Shown one piece after another: positions 1-8,023 of a stretch of DNA of 64,000 nt. The translations under genes and the position numbers were made by a program. Every line of letters begins with the position of its first letter. The stretch's first letter is position 1. The stretch is from positions 141,707-205,706 of the forward strand of contig NZ_FOKQ01000003.1 of assembly GCF_900112155.1 (NCBI RefSeq), written 5' to 3'. The notes beneath the pieces were generated by a model that worked only from the letters and a program-made list of their open reading frames with translations, was not told the DNA's origin and searched no databases. Source of the DNA: Hominimerdicola alba (lineage in GTDB: Bacteria > Bacillota > Clostridia > Oscillospirales > Ruminococcaceae).

Positions 1-278
1 TGGTGCCAGTGGACTTTCGGGTCGTCATTGAATCTGGATTTAACGAGTTCTACCAGAAGCACGCCCGCCACAAATGAAAGTATGGGTATAAAGTAGTGAA
101 CGGCTTCGGCAAATTCTCCGCCTTTGAGTTTGAGACCCATCAGAACGATATTGCCTGTCTGGGCATTGGCGAAAACGCCGCCGCGGCTGATATAGGTATA
201 GGTATCGAGATATCCGCCCACAAGGGTCAGCAAGGCGCCAACCTTGAAATTTTCCGCAATATGCCTTGTTTTGCTCAT
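1..278 (-). CDS. DUF1275 (YoaK-type) membrane protein, C-terminus cut by window edge
   Basis: The 92 visible codons start MSKTRHIAENFKVG and continue with a GGYLDTYTYISRGGVFANAQ stretch and the words TGNIVLMG. This is the conserved N-terminal part of the YoaK/DUF1275 membrane family. Two hydrophobic segments are visible, near residues 14-24 and 66-80; the rest of the protein lies beyond position 1. The start codon overlaps the metA stop as ATGA, so translation is probably coupled to metA. The function of the family is not settled, so no substrate is claimed. The longer overlapping frame here (40-297) is a shadow. Confidence 0.8.
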   Translation of the reverse strand, partial: MSKTRHIAENFKVGALLTLVGGYLDTYTYISRGGVFANAQTGNIVLMGLKLKGGEFAEAVHYFIPILSFVAGVLLVELVKSRFNDDPKVHWH

Positions 279-1222
279 CTTTTATTCCTGCCCTCAACGG
301 GAACGGGAGTAAGGTCTTCCAGTGCGTAGGGGGTCTTCTGGTATACGCAGTAGTTCAGCCAGTTGGAATAGAGCAGATTGGCTGAACAGCTCCAGTTGAA
401 TATGGGCTGCTGGTCGGAGTCATTTCCCGGGAAATAATTGTAGGGCACCTGAATATCCAGACCCTTGCGTACATCGCGGAAATACTCCTTAGCGAGTGTC
501 TCGCGGTCATATTCCCAGTGACCAAGCTGGAAGAAGAGTCTTTCGCTGTTATCGCATATAAGCTGAAGTCCTGCTTCATAGGATTCGGCGAGGACAGTCA
601 GCTCAGGAACTTTGATAACATCCTCGTGTCTGACCTCGGTATGTCTGGAATGGGGACAGTGGAAAACATCGCCGAAACCTTTAAGTATCATACATTCCGG
701 GTGTTCGATATGGTGTTTGAAGTTACCGAACATCTTGTCATCAAGAGGGTACTTCGGCACACCGTAGTGATAATACAGCGCCGCCTGTGCGCCCCAGCAT
801 ATGTGGATTGTAGAGTAAACGTTAGTCTTCGACCATTCAAGAACCTGACAGAACTCATCCCAGTAATCCACCTGTTCGTAATCCAGCTGTTCGATGGGTG
901 CGCCTGTTATGATAAGTCCGTCATAGCGGTTATCTTTCACCTCGCTAAAGGGCTTATAGAAAGCCAGCATATGCTCCTGAGAGGTGTTTTTGGAAACGTG
1001 GCTGCTCATTTGTATAAGCTCGATATCCACATGGAGAGGTGTGTTGCTCAGCAGGCGGAGCAGCTGGGTCTCTGTGGTTATCTTATCGGGCATGAGATTC
1101 AGTATGGCTATTTTAAGTGCTCGGATATCCTGGTGCATAGCCCTGTCGTTGGGTATGACGAATATCCTTTCTTTTTCAAGTGCCTTAAAAGCAGGCAGAT
1201 CGTTAGGTATTTTTATAGGCAT
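275..1222 (-). CDS. metA: homoserine O-acyltransferase MetA
   Basis: This 315-residue enzyme acylates L-homoserine as the first committed step of methionine synthesis. The catalytic Cys142 (HICWGAQ), His235 and Glu237 (GHWEYD) fall exactly at the positions known from the family. Residue 111 is Glu (GAPIEQLDYE); in studied MetA enzymes Glu here goes with acetyl-CoA and Gly with succinyl-CoA, so an acetyltransferase is the better guess. An upstream-extended frame to 1432 exists. The ATG at 1222 was chosen because it has an AGGTGG ribosome site and gives the standard MPIKIP N-terminus. The 3' end overlaps the DUF1275 gene by 4 bases. Confidence 0.95.
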   Translation of the reverse strand: MPIKIPNDLPAFKALEKERIFVIPNDRAMHQDIRALKIAILNLMPDKITTETQLLRLLSNTPLHVDIELIQMSSHVSKNTSQEHMLAFYKPFSEVKDNRYDGLIITGAPIEQLDYEQVDYWDEFCQVLEWSKTNVYSTIHICWGAQAALYYHYGVPKYPLDDKMFGNFKHHIEHPECMILKGFGDVFHCPHSRHTEVRHEDVIKVPELTVLAESYEAGLQLICDNSERLFFQLGHWEYDRETLAKEYFRDVRKGLDIQVPYNYFPGNDSDQQPIFNWSCSANLLYSNWLNYCVYQKTPYALEDLTPVPVEGRNKR

Positions 1223-1235
1223 TATTTTCCCACCT

Positions 1236-1817
1236 TTAAATCCTGATATTTTTAGCGAACCATTCTTGTTTTGTGATAGTGTAAACCTCGTTGGTGACTT
1301 CCCTGCCGCCCTTCTGTTCGAGGACGCACTTAGAAGTTCCGCTGTGACTAAGTCCGCACTTTTGCATGACCCTGCCGCTGGCTTTGTTTTCGGTGAAATG
1401 TTCAATGGTGATCTTATCAAAACCGATAACAAATATCAGATAGGCAAGTACAGCTTCCAGAGCTTCTGTCATATATCCCTGATTCCACCATTTTTCGCCA
1501 AGGACGTAGCCTATCTTAGCTTCACGCTTATCTTTATCGATCTCGGAAACTCCGATAGAACCTATGGGTTCTTTTATCTCGCTGAGCTCGATTATCCAGT
1601 GAAAATAATCCAGCGCCTGAGATTCTTTTACAACGGAATTGCAGTACTCAATGCTTTCTTCAACGCTCTTGTGGGTGTTCCATACAAGGTATTTGGTTAC
1701 GTTATCGCTGTTAGCCCAGTTTTTGTACATAAACTGAGCGTCTTTTATATTGAAAGGTCTGATCTTCAGCCTTTTGGTATCAAAGGGCTGTGATCCGATA
1801 AGGTTAAGTCCCTCCAT
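1236..1817 (-). CDS. GNAT acetyltransferase, RimJ/RimL type
   Basis: This 193-residue protein has the RimJ-like N-terminus (FDTKRLKIRPFNIKDAQFMY) and the acetyl-CoA loop region with GYVLGEKWWNQGYMTEAL around residues 105-125. The late NKASGRVMQKCG motif is also typical of this acetyltransferase branch. It is expected to acetylate an amine on a protein or small molecule; the substrate cannot be read from sequence. The ribosome site is a strong AGGAGGAG. It ends 13 bases before the metA start, so the two are probably co-transcribed. Confidence 0.85.
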   Translation of the reverse strand: MEGLNLIGSQPFDTKRLKIRPFNIKDAQFMYKNWANSDNVTKYLVWNTHKSVEESIEYCNSVVKESQALDYFHWIIELSEIKEPIGSIGVSEIDKDKREAKIGYVLGEKWWNQGYMTEALEAVLAYLIFVIGFDKITIEHFTENKASGRVMQKCGLSHSGTSKCVLEQKGGREVTNEVYTITKQEWFAKNIRI

Positions 1818-1828
1818 TTTTTCTCCTC

Positions 1829-2293
1829 CTATGCGTAAAAACCGCAGCAGCTTACTTTTATTTTTACGTCCCGCTGCAGTATCAGATATTTTCCGGTTAT
1901 ATTTGCTTTAACGATCTTATCAAAGCCGTGGGACGCATAGAACTTTATAGCTCTTACGTCCTCGGTGCTTACTTTAGTGGTGACAAGATCATATCCCATG
2001 AATTTTGCTTTGTCGGCTGTATATTCCAGCATCATGCCGTCGATGCCGCTGTCTGCATTATCGCTCACAAGCAGTGCCGAGAGATAGAGTTTTCTCAGAG
2101 CGACGGTGAGTGTTTCGTCATTCATCTCAAACATCATAGCAGATGCGGCGGTATATTTTTCGCCGTCATTAAGGGCGAAGACTACGCCTTTATGTTCCCT
2201 TACGATATCTTCGAGCTGTTTTGCTTCGGGGATATCGGCGGTGAGTTTTTCCATTGTTTCTGCGGACATCTGTTCAAACTTAAGCTTTATCAT
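1829..2293 (-). CDS. small GNAT-fold acetyltransferase
   Basis: A 154-residue protein with a GNAT-like C-terminal half: LRKLYLSALLVSDNADSGID resembles beta4 and the acetyl-CoA loop, and the later AIKFYASHGFDKI stretch is the usual last helix and strand. The canonical R/QxxGxG/A loop is poorly kept (DNADSGID), so activity is uncertain. It lies 11 bases upstream of the RimJ-like gene in the same direction and probably belongs to the same transcript. The substrate is unknown. Confidence 0.65.
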   Translation of the reverse strand: MIKLKFEQMSAETMEKLTADIPEAKQLEDIVREHKGVVFALNDGEKYTAASAMMFEMNDETLTVALRKLYLSALLVSDNADSGIDGMMLEYTADKAKFMGYDLVTTKVSTEDVRAIKFYASHGFDKIVKANITGKYLILQRDVKIKVSCCGFYA

Positions 2294-2313
2294 GGTATCA
2301 CCCCATTTTATTA

Positions 2314-3069
2314 TTACAATCTGATTATAGTTTCAAGCGCGATATCGGTCATCATATCGCAGAGGTCTTTTTCGCCGTTGCCGAGTATACGCATATCCCA
2401 CTCGTCGCCGTCAAGACAATCAGCGGCATAAACGAACTCATAGACCTCATAGCCCCTAAACTGCGCACAAGCCATAAGCGCTGAACATTCCATATCAACT
2501 GCTGAACAGCCTTCGGCTTTACGGGCAAGCATATTTCTTTTGGTCTCGCGGTAGAAAGCGTCAGTTGTCCATATCTTTGTCTTGCAGTATGGAACGTTTA
2601 TCTCATCGAAAACTTCTGCAAGTCTGTCGGCTGATTTAATCTTGATATAATCCGAGGGCGGAGCATAGTGGTAGCTTGTGCCCTCATCGCGGTAGGCTTC
2701 GGCGGGGATAAGAAGTTTACCGGAAGAGATATCCTTATCGAGAGAACCGCAGGAACCAAAGAAAAGCAGCTTCTTATCTTTGCGGAAAGCTATTTCCTCC
2801 ATGATACCCACGGAAGCGGCACTGCCGATGGGTGAAAGGTAGAAACCTATCTTTTCGCCTTTATATTCAAGGCTGTATATCGGTATATTCTGACCTGCTG
2901 ACATTCGCGCCGAACACTTTGCACAGTCGTAGCGATCAAGAAGAGAATTTACTGAATTGATATTGAATACCGATATCAGCTTTTTGGGTATATCTTCTGT
3001 GTGCTCGAAGATCATATCAGGCCGGAGTATCTCCTCGCCATCGCCGTCAAAAGTGTCAAGTATGCTCAT
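2314..3069 (-). CDS. nucleoside phosphorylase (uridine/purine phosphorylase family)
   Basis: The 251-residue protein has the PNP/UDP family pattern: a phosphate-binding region near LSPIGSAASVGIMEEI, a GSCGSLDKDISSGKLLIP segment, and VDMECSALMACAQFRGYEV with the ribose-binding Met-Glu pair. The family cleaves the nucleoside N-glycosidic bond with phosphate in salvage. Base specificity cannot be called from sequence alone. The start ATG at 3069 has an AAGGAGG ribosome site. The gene ends 20 bases before the next minus-strand acetyltransferase. Confidence 0.85.
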   Translation of the reverse strand: MSILDTFDGDGEEILRPDMIFEHTEDIPKKLISVFNINSVNSLLDRYDCAKCSARMSAGQNIPIYSLEYKGEKIGFYLSPIGSAASVGIMEEIAFRKDKKLLFFGSCGSLDKDISSGKLLIPAEAYRDEGTSYHYAPPSDYIKIKSADRLAEVFDEINVPYCKTKIWTTDAFYRETKRNMLARKAEGCSAVDMECSALMACAQFRGYEVYEFVYAADCLDGDEWDMRILGNGEKDLCDMMTDIALETIIRL

Positions 3070-3198
3070 GTCATTGCCTCCTTATGTTGTATAGTCCATA
3101 GCCCGAAATTTTCCATTACCCTACCGAAAGCTTTATTTGGTTCGCAGTGTTCGGAAGATAATTTTTCAGCTTGATATATTACTTTTGTAACAGGGAAT

Positions 3199-3585
3199 TT
3201 ATGATGGACCTGTCTCAATTATCCTGTTTTTATCAAATACTTCTTCTAATCCAAGATCAAGACCGTCACAGTCTATTATAGTATCTGTCGGAAATCCCTT
3301 TTCGCTTAATATTTTTTCAGTATCTTGGCATTATTAAATTTCACCATTATCCATCTCGGGTCATCGAAAGGTAGTTTTTGCAAGTATTTCTCAAACCCGG
3401 AGGGTTCAAAACTACCTGCCATATTATCTGAATTTTCTTCTTTACAGAAAACAGCATAGTCATTATCATTGTATATGACCTCAATTTGATGGCCATTCGA
3501 TATTTTTTTTGCTGTCTGTAAAATTCATTTTGGAGAAACGTTCCAATGATAATGAATCATCACCTATCAAGAAAATCCACTGCAT
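3199..3585 (-). pseudogene. broken small gene with two compensating frameshifts
   Basis: The minus strand encodes a protein of about 128 residues in three pieces. Frame one begins MQWIFLIGDDSLSLERF. After a run of eight A's the reading moves to another frame (ISNGHQIEVIYNDNDYAVF to DDPRWIMVKFNNAK). A missing base then returns it to the first frame (TEKILSEKGFPTDT to the stop at 3199). Start and stop share a frame and are 129 codons apart, so the indels cancel (+1 and -1). I do not recognise the family; small acidic proteins of this kind are sometimes immunity proteins, which is only a guess. One or both indels could be sequencing errors. Between 3070 and 3198 I see only an unexplained open stretch. 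Confidence 0.65.
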
Positions 3586-3627
3586 AAATGACCTTTCTAA
3601 ATTCCACTCTGCAAAACAATACAGTAT

Positions 3628-4146
3628 CTATTTCATAAATTCCTTTTTGAGGATCGCATATATCAGAAAATCATTATAGACATCATTTTCGCCTTTGCGG
3701 GGGAACAGTTCTTTATGTTCAGCCTCTTTGCGCATTCCTGCCCTTTCGACCAGTCTTATTGACTTTTGATTTCTTGTGTCTATTTCGGCAAAAATGCGGC
3801 GAACGCCCAGAGTTGTGAAAGCATATCTCATCATCCCGACGATACTTTCGCAGGCATATCCTTTGCCCTGATAATTTCGGTTGAAGGTATATCCTATCTC
3901 ATAACTGCCGAAACCTTTGTCGGAAAAATAAATTTTACCGATGACTTTATCATCTAAAACCACGGCATAGAATTCATCGCTGTTTGAAAAGTTTATTGCT
4001 TCCTGAACGCAAGCTTCCCTTGTAAAAGTTTCGTAAGGTTCAAAATAAGTCACTTCAGCATCTGTCAGAATATCTGCAATATCATTATGATCTTCGGGGG
4101 TAAATTTCCTGACGATCAGTCTTTCTGTTGAAAACAGTTCTTTCAT
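3628..4146 (-). CDS. GNAT acetyltransferase, RimJ/RimL type
   Basis: The 172-residue protein starts MKELFSTERLIVRKFTPEDH, a classic RimJ-family beginning, and has a clear acetyl-CoA loop, NRNYQGKGYACESI, near residues 97-110. The late element NQKSIRLVERAGMRKEAEHK is also diagnostic. The ATG at 4146 has a GGAGGT ribosome site and the family N-terminus; an upstream frame extension to 4179 adds only non-homologous residues. The substrate is unknown. It lies 34 bases downstream of another acetyltransferase. Confidence 0.9.
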   Translation of the reverse strand: MKELFSTERLIVRKFTPEDHNDIADILTDAEVTYFEPYETFTREACVQEAINFSNSDEFYAVVLDDKVIGKIYFSDKGFGSYEIGYTFNRNYQGKGYACESIVGMMRYAFTTLGVRRIFAEIDTRNQKSIRLVERAGMRKEAEHKELFPRKGENDVYNDFLIYAILKKEFMK

Positions 4147-4180
4147 TATGATACCTCCACGGAACTGCAAAAGGGTCAAT

Positions 4181-4654
4181 TTAAAGTATCTTTTCCATGC
4201 CGATCTTGTATGGCACTAATCCCAGCTTTTCATAAAACTTCATAGCACCGGGATTGCAGGTCCAGACATTCAGGGTAACATTATAGCAGCCGCATTCGCG
4301 GGCATAAGCCACGATATGTTCGTAGATCATTCTGCCAACTTGCTGACCACGGGATGTTTCATCAACGCAGATATCATCGATATAAAGGGTAGTTATATCA
4401 GTCAGAAGTCTGGTATTTTGCGGTCGCTGTAAAACACAGAATCCATGACCCAGTACTTTGTCGTCGCTGTCGGTGCAGACAAATACGGGTGTATCATCGT
4501 TATTGATTATGGATCGAAGTTCCTCTTCTGTGTACTTCGTGGCAAGTTTAAACAGATCGGGACGACCCTCATGATGGACACGGTTGACCTGTTTCAGCAA
4601 TTCCATAACAGCGGGGATATCTTTTTCCTCTGCAAGACGAACAGTATTCGGCAT
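4181..4654 (-). CDS. GNAT acetyltransferase
   Basis: A 157-residue single-domain GNAT protein. LYIDDICVDETSRGQQVGRM (about residues 90-110) is a textbook beta4 plus acetyl-CoA loop (RGQQVG), and GCYNVTLNVWTCNPGAMKFYEKLG is the C-terminal strand, helix and Tyr region. It likely acetylates a small amine or peptide. The neighbouring upstream gene ends 2 bases away, so the two are probably translated from one message. No better substrate clue is visible. Confidence 0.9.
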   Translation of the reverse strand: MPNTVRLAEEKDIPAVMELLKQVNRVHHEGRPDLFKLATKYTEEELRSIINNDDTPVFVCTDSDDKVLGHGFCVLQRPQNTRLLTDITTLYIDDICVDETSRGQQVGRMIYEHIVAYARECGCYNVTLNVWTCNPGAMKFYEKLGLVPYKIGMEKIL

Positions 4655-4656
4655 TT

Positions 4657-5022
4657 TTACATCTCCTTGATATCAGTATCATCACCCGAAAACTCGGTGA
4701 TGACTTTTATCGTACCGATAATGTGACGGTTGAAATTCTCCAATTCATCGGCGGGTACCCACAGTTCCTGATGATAGCTTCTTCCCACGGTCTGAACCTG
4801 AAATTTTGAGCAGTAATCGTCATCAACTTCAAATTCTGTTACATAACCTTTATGGTCTGATGTATCTTTCACATTCCATCTTTCTGCTATTTCACGAGCG
4901 TACTTTTCATTAAGCACAGGGTAGAATATCGGCTGTTCCGGCAGTCTGGGCGGAAAGGCTTTGTATCCGCTTTGTTCTATAAGCTTTAGTTCTGCCGTGC
5001 CGACAGGTCTGTACAGTTTCAT
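4657..5022 (-). CDS. ADP-ribosylation/crystallin J1-like small protein
   Basis: A 121-residue protein that starts MKLYRPVGTAELKLIEQSG and has FPPRLPEQPIFYPVLNEKYA near residues 23-42. I recognise these words from small Firmicutes proteins usually annotated as ADP-ribosylation/crystallin J1. The biochemical role is unknown; the name reflects sequence naming, not a shown reaction. The start at 5022 is preceded by a GGGGGAGG ribosome site. It is the first gene of the minus-strand transcript driven from the promoter at 5221-5249, behind a terminator-like hairpin. Confidence 0.7.
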   Translation of the reverse strand: MKLYRPVGTAELKLIEQSGYKAFPPRLPEQPIFYPVLNEKYAREIAERWNVKDTSDHKGYVTEFEVDDDYCSKFQVQTVGRSYHQELWVPADELENFNRHIIGTIKVITEFSGDDTDIKEM

Positions 5023-5050
5023 GGCTCATCCTCCCCCGAATCAAAATCAC

Positions 5051-5084
5051 AAAATAAAAGGTGCGCCCGTTCAACAGACGCACC
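5051..5084 (-). terminator. terminator-like hairpin inside a leader (possible attenuator)
   Basis: On the minus strand GGTGCG (5084-5079) pairs with CGCACC (5065-5060) and is followed by TTTTATTTT. It stands between the promoter at 5221-5249 and the first gene start at 5022. It therefore either ends a short leader transcript or attenuates the operon. Confidence 0.5.
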
Positions 5085-5123
5085 GAAGTTTCAAACTCAG
5101 CCACGGTAAAAAAGCCATAGCAG

Positions 5124-5195
5124 TTATCCGAAAACGGCTCGTCCCGCACAGCCCGACATGACTATATTATTGTACATGACTTCAAATGCGATCAT
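5124..5195 (-). CDS. possible 23-codon leader peptide
   Basis: A short open frame (MIAFEVMYNNIVMSGCAGRA, then VFG and stop) begins 7 bases after a good GGGAGGG ribosome site and lies within the roughly 190-base leader downstream of the promoter at 5221-5249. The terminator-like hairpin at 5051-5084 follows it. The peptide shows no run of one regulatory amino acid, so ordinary amino-acid attenuation is not evident. It may be a chance frame. The rest of 5023-5427 holds only the two promoters and the hairpin. Confidence 0.3.
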   Translation of the reverse strand: MIAFEVMYNNIVMSGCAGRAVFG

Positions 5196-5220
5196 AGTGC
5201 CGCCCTCCCTTATTGCACTT

Positions 5221-5249
5221 ATTATACCATATAAGCAGGATATTGTCAA
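5221..5249 (-). promoter_or_regulatory. sigma-70-type promoter for the minus-strand acetyltransferase group
   Basis: TTGACA (5249-5244) and TATAAT (5226-5221) are separated by exactly 17 bases on the minus strand, a consensus match. Transcription would start near 5214 and run toward the gene at 5022. Confidence 0.8.
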
Positions 5250-5349
5250 GTTTTCAAAACAAAATTGACACTTCGAGGCACAGCGGACATGAAATATTGC
5301 TTATAGATAAGGATAGTTAAGAAATATAGAAAAAATTTGAAAAAACCTC

Positions 5350-5378
5350 TTGCTATTTTCTGAAAAATATTGTATAAT
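5350..5378 (+). promoter_or_regulatory. glyA promoter
   Basis: TTGCTA (5350-5355), a 17-base spacer and TATAAT (5373-5378) lie about 50 bases before the glyA start, divergent from the promoter at 5221-5249. Confidence 0.7.
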
Positions 5379-5427
5379 AACTCTATGTTGATTTTTATTT
5401 AAATTTATTGACAAGGAGAGTTAAACT

Positions 5428-6675
5428 ATGAAGATGCTTGATTCAATCGGTTTTGTTACCGGATTTGACAAGGAAGTCGGCGAGGCTATGAACCTGGAGC
5501 TGGCTCGTCAGAGAAGAAATCTGGAGCTCATCGCCAGCGAGAACATCGTATCGCCTGCTGTTATGGCAGCTATGGGCAGTGTGCTGACAAACAAGTACGC
5601 TGAGGGCTATCCCGGAAAGAGATACTACGGCGGATGCGAGGACGTTGATATCGTTGAACAGATCGCTATCGACAGAGCCTGCAAGCTGTTCGGCGCAAAG
5701 TTCGCTAATGTTCAGCCCCACTCCGGTGCACAGGCTAACACTGCTGTATACTTCGCACTGCTTCAGCCCGGCGACACCGTTATGGGCATGAGCCTTGACA
5801 ACGGCGGTCACCTCACACACGGTTCACCCGTTAACATTTCGGGTAAGTATTTCAACTTCGTTCCTTACGGCGTTAACGATGAAGGTTTCATCGATTACGA
5901 CGCTATGGAGAAGCAGGCTAAGGAAGTTAAGCCCAAGATGATAGTAGCAGGTGCTTCTGCTTACCCCAGGATAATCGACTTCGAGCGCATCTCTCAGATC
6001 GCTAAGTCTGTAGGCGCTTACTTCATGGTAGATATGGCTCATATCGCAGGTCTTGTTGCTGCGGGTATGCACCCCTCTCCTGTTCCTTTTGCTGATGTTA
6101 CAACCACTACAACTCACAAGACCCTGAGAGGTCCCAGAGGCGGTCTGATACTGACAAATGACGAAGCTCTGGCTAAGAAGTTCAACAGCGCTATCTTCCC
6201 CGGCACACAGGGCGGTCCTCTGATGCACGTTATCGCAGGCAAGGCTGTATGCTTCGGTGAGGCTCTGAAGCCTGAGTTCAAGGCTTACGGTGAGCAGATC
6301 GTAAAGAACGCACAGAGACTGGCTAAGGGTCTGGTTGACAAGGGCTTTGCACTGGTATCCGGAGGCACTGACAATCACCTTATGCTGGCTGACCTTCGTC
6401 CTTTCAGCATCACAGGCAAGAAGCTGCAGAATGATCTGGATGAGGTTTACATCACCGTTAACAAGAACGCTATCCCCAATGACCCTGAGAGCCCCTTCGT
6501 AACAAGCGGTGTTCGTATCGGTACTCCCGCAGTTACCACAAGAGGTCTTGTTGAGGAGGACATGGACGTTATTGCTGAGTGCATCTACCTGACTGCATCT
6601 GACTTTGACGCTAATGCTGACAAGGTAAGAGAGATGGTAACAGGCATCTGCAAGAAGTATCCTCTGTACGAATAA
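5428..6675 (+). CDS. glyA: serine hydroxymethyltransferase
   Basis: This 415-residue PLP enzyme interconverts serine and glycine with tetrahydrofolate, making glycine and 5,10-methylene-THF. The family words [13 protein letters not shown] (residues 31-43), [11 protein letters not shown] (61-71) and [10 protein letters not shown] are all present, and the PLP lysine is Lys231 in [15 protein letters not shown]. Length is normal. The start has an AGGAGAG ribosome site; a second in-frame ATG lies two codons on. Codon choice is strongly biased, as in highly expressed genes. It is monocistronic, with its own promoter and a terminator at 6693. The methylene-THF made here feeds ThyX, encoded at 46131. 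Confidence 0.98.
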   Translation: MKMLDSIGFVTGFDKEVGEAMNLELARQRRNLELIASENIVSPAVMAAMGSVLTNKYAEGYPGKRYYGGCEDVDIVEQIAIDRACKLFGAKFANVQPHSGAQANTAVYFALLQPGDTVMGMSLDNGGHLTHGSPVNISGKYFNFVPYGVNDEGFIDYDAMEKQAKEVKPKMIVAGASAYPRIIDFERISQIAKSVGAYFMVDMAHIAGLVAAGMHPSPVPFADVTTTTTHKTLRGPRGGLILTNDEALAKKFNSAIFPGTQGGPLMHVIAGKAVCFGEALKPEFKAYGEQIVKNAQRLAKGLVDKGFALVSGGTDNHLMLADLRPFSITGKKLQNDLDEVYITVNKNAIPNDPESPFVTSGVRIGTPAVTTRGLVEEDMDVIAECIYLTASDFDANADKVREMVTGICKKYPLYE

Positions 6676-6692
6676 TTTACACAGATAAATAT

Positions 6693-6725
6693 GACCCGGA
6701 AGCTAAATGTTTCCGGGTCTTTTTA
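6693..6725 (+). terminator. intrinsic terminator of glyA
   Basis: GACCCGGAA (6693-6701) pairs with TTCCGGGTC (6711-6719) across a 9-base loop and is followed by TTTTTAT. Confidence 0.9.
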
Positions 6726-6749
6726 TGTTTATTGTCGGCAGTTTTGATA

Positions 6750-7622
6750 TCAGCTTAACAGCACATTGAATCCATTCATAATGGTTCTGCCAATAGGGCT
6801 GACCCAGTTTTCATCGTTAAGCATACCAGATATGTTGGTCAGTAACATCTGTCCATCACTTGTGAGCCAGATCGTTCCTTCTTCGAGATAACAATACCCT
6901 ACAAATACGGCATTTTCATCATAATGATCATAAATCCATTTTTTTTCAAAATCATCAATATCCTGAAATATTCCTTCCGAGAGAATGAACATATCAGGTT
7001 CCGACCCGTCATAAGATCTGTTAGAAATTCCCGAAAATTCTTCAAAGAATGATTTCTGTTTATCAGTCAAGGTTATGCCGTTTTCTTCACACTCTTCAAT
7101 CAGACCGGAAATATCAACTTTCCTGCCTTCATACCAGCCACATTTTTTAAGGCTATCGTAAGTTTTTTGAGAAATAGGAGCATGATAATCGTATTCGACC
7201 TTCATAAAATAATCAAAAAGCTCCTCAATACTGTCGGCTATTTTCTTTTTGGACTGATTATAATAACAGCCGTCATTAAGAAGATATGCACTCTCGATTG
7301 GACTTGGATCTCCGTTATAATATTTACAATCAGAGTTTATGATTGATCCTATAAACACTGCATATTGATCAAATTCAGACCAGTATTTAGTTGGATTAAA
7401 TAGTGGTTCAAAATAAAAACGTAATCTGTCACCGGAATCATGCTCTATTCTGTCAATATAAAATTCGCCATATTTTTTGACAAGTTCTATGATCTTATCT
7501 CCAAAAGTAATACTTTCATTCATAATCCTTGAATTGCAATCTTCTAATTGATGTTCAAGTGTTCCGTTGACTGTTCTGAAACCTGGATCATTTTTTATAT
7601 CATCAAAAGTTACCAAACTCAT
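6750..7622 (-). CDS. SUKH-type (SMI1/KNR4-like) protein
   Basis: The 290-residue protein appears to have two alpha/beta parts. The second (about residues 150-290) has YDSLKKCGWYEGRKVDISGL followed by a LTDKQKSFFEEFSGI stretch, which reads like the SUKH-3 family. SUKH domains are widespread as immunity proteins against contact-dependent or polymorphic toxins. No toxin gene is visible beside it, so an immunity role is an inference; an orphan immunity gene is common. It is the last gene of the minus-strand group with ridA and the recombinase (14-base gap). AT content is higher than in its neighbours, consistent with acquisition. Confidence 0.65.
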   Translation of the reverse strand: MSLVTFDDIKNDPGFRTVNGTLEHQLEDCNSRIMNESITFGDKIIELVKKYGEFYIDRIEHDSGDRLRFYFEPLFNPTKYWSEFDQYAVFIGSIINSDCKYYNGDPSPIESAYLLNDGCYYNQSKKKIADSIEELFDYFMKVEYDYHAPISQKTYDSLKKCGWYEGRKVDISGLIEECEENGITLTDKQKSFFEEFSGISNRSYDGSEPDMFILSEGIFQDIDDFEKKWIYDHYDENAVFVGYCYLEEGTIWLTSDGQMLLTNISGMLNDENWVSPIGRTIMNGFNVLLS

Positions 7623-7636
7623 GTTTTACCTCCAAA

Positions 7637-8023
7637 CTATGCGTTCGCATCTTCTGGTTTGCCACAGTATGCGATGGCATCCGCCTGGAACTGCAAGCCG
7701 TTTTCTCCGCCGATGTGGGCAAACTCGGTCTGTATGGATTTGCGGACGGGGTATCTGCCGTTGAAGCGTTCTTTTATTACTTTTTCCATTATGGGGATAT
7801 TCCATACATCGCGGAAAAGGCAGTCCATCTGTACTACGTTTTCAAGAGTAAGGTCAAAAAGGGCGAGACGTTTTTCCATTTCATCGAAAGCGCCGTTTAT
7901 CTGTTCTTCAACAGTACCGCCTACGTTGCCTGCGCAGTAGTTTATGAAGCAGTAATCCCCTGCTTTGATTATGCCAGAATGGCACCATTGTTCATTCACA
8001 TCTTTTCTGATTATTTCACTCAT
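7637..8023 (-). CDS. RidA family (YjgF/YER057c/UK114) protein
   Basis: A 128-residue protein typical of RidA length, starting MSEIIRKDVNEQWCHSGI. GDYCFINYCAGNVGG and VVQMDCLFRDVW match the family fold. RidA proteins deaminate reactive enamine/imine intermediates, but this one lacks an obvious copy of the usual Arg-containing catalytic motif (the late stretch is NGRYPVRKSIQTEFAHIG), so the reaction is uncertain. The ATG at 8023 has AAGGAGG in front and overlaps the recombinase end by 8 bases. A longer frame to 8146 is rejected. Confidence 0.75.
   Translation of the reverse strand: MSEIIRKDVNEQWCHSGIIKAGDYCFINYCAGNVGGTVEEQINGAFDEMEKRLALFDLTLENVVQMDCLFRDVWNIPIMEKVIKERFNGRYPVRKSIQTEFAHIGGENGLQFQADAIAYCGKPEDANA

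Noticed and set aside
518..1246. Long plus-strand open frame over metA (242 codons)
   Set aside because: It is the antisense shadow of metA, which has conserved catalytic residues; no ribosome site.
5449..5820. Antisense frames within glyA
   Set aside because: They arise from the biased codon use of glyA and have no start signals.
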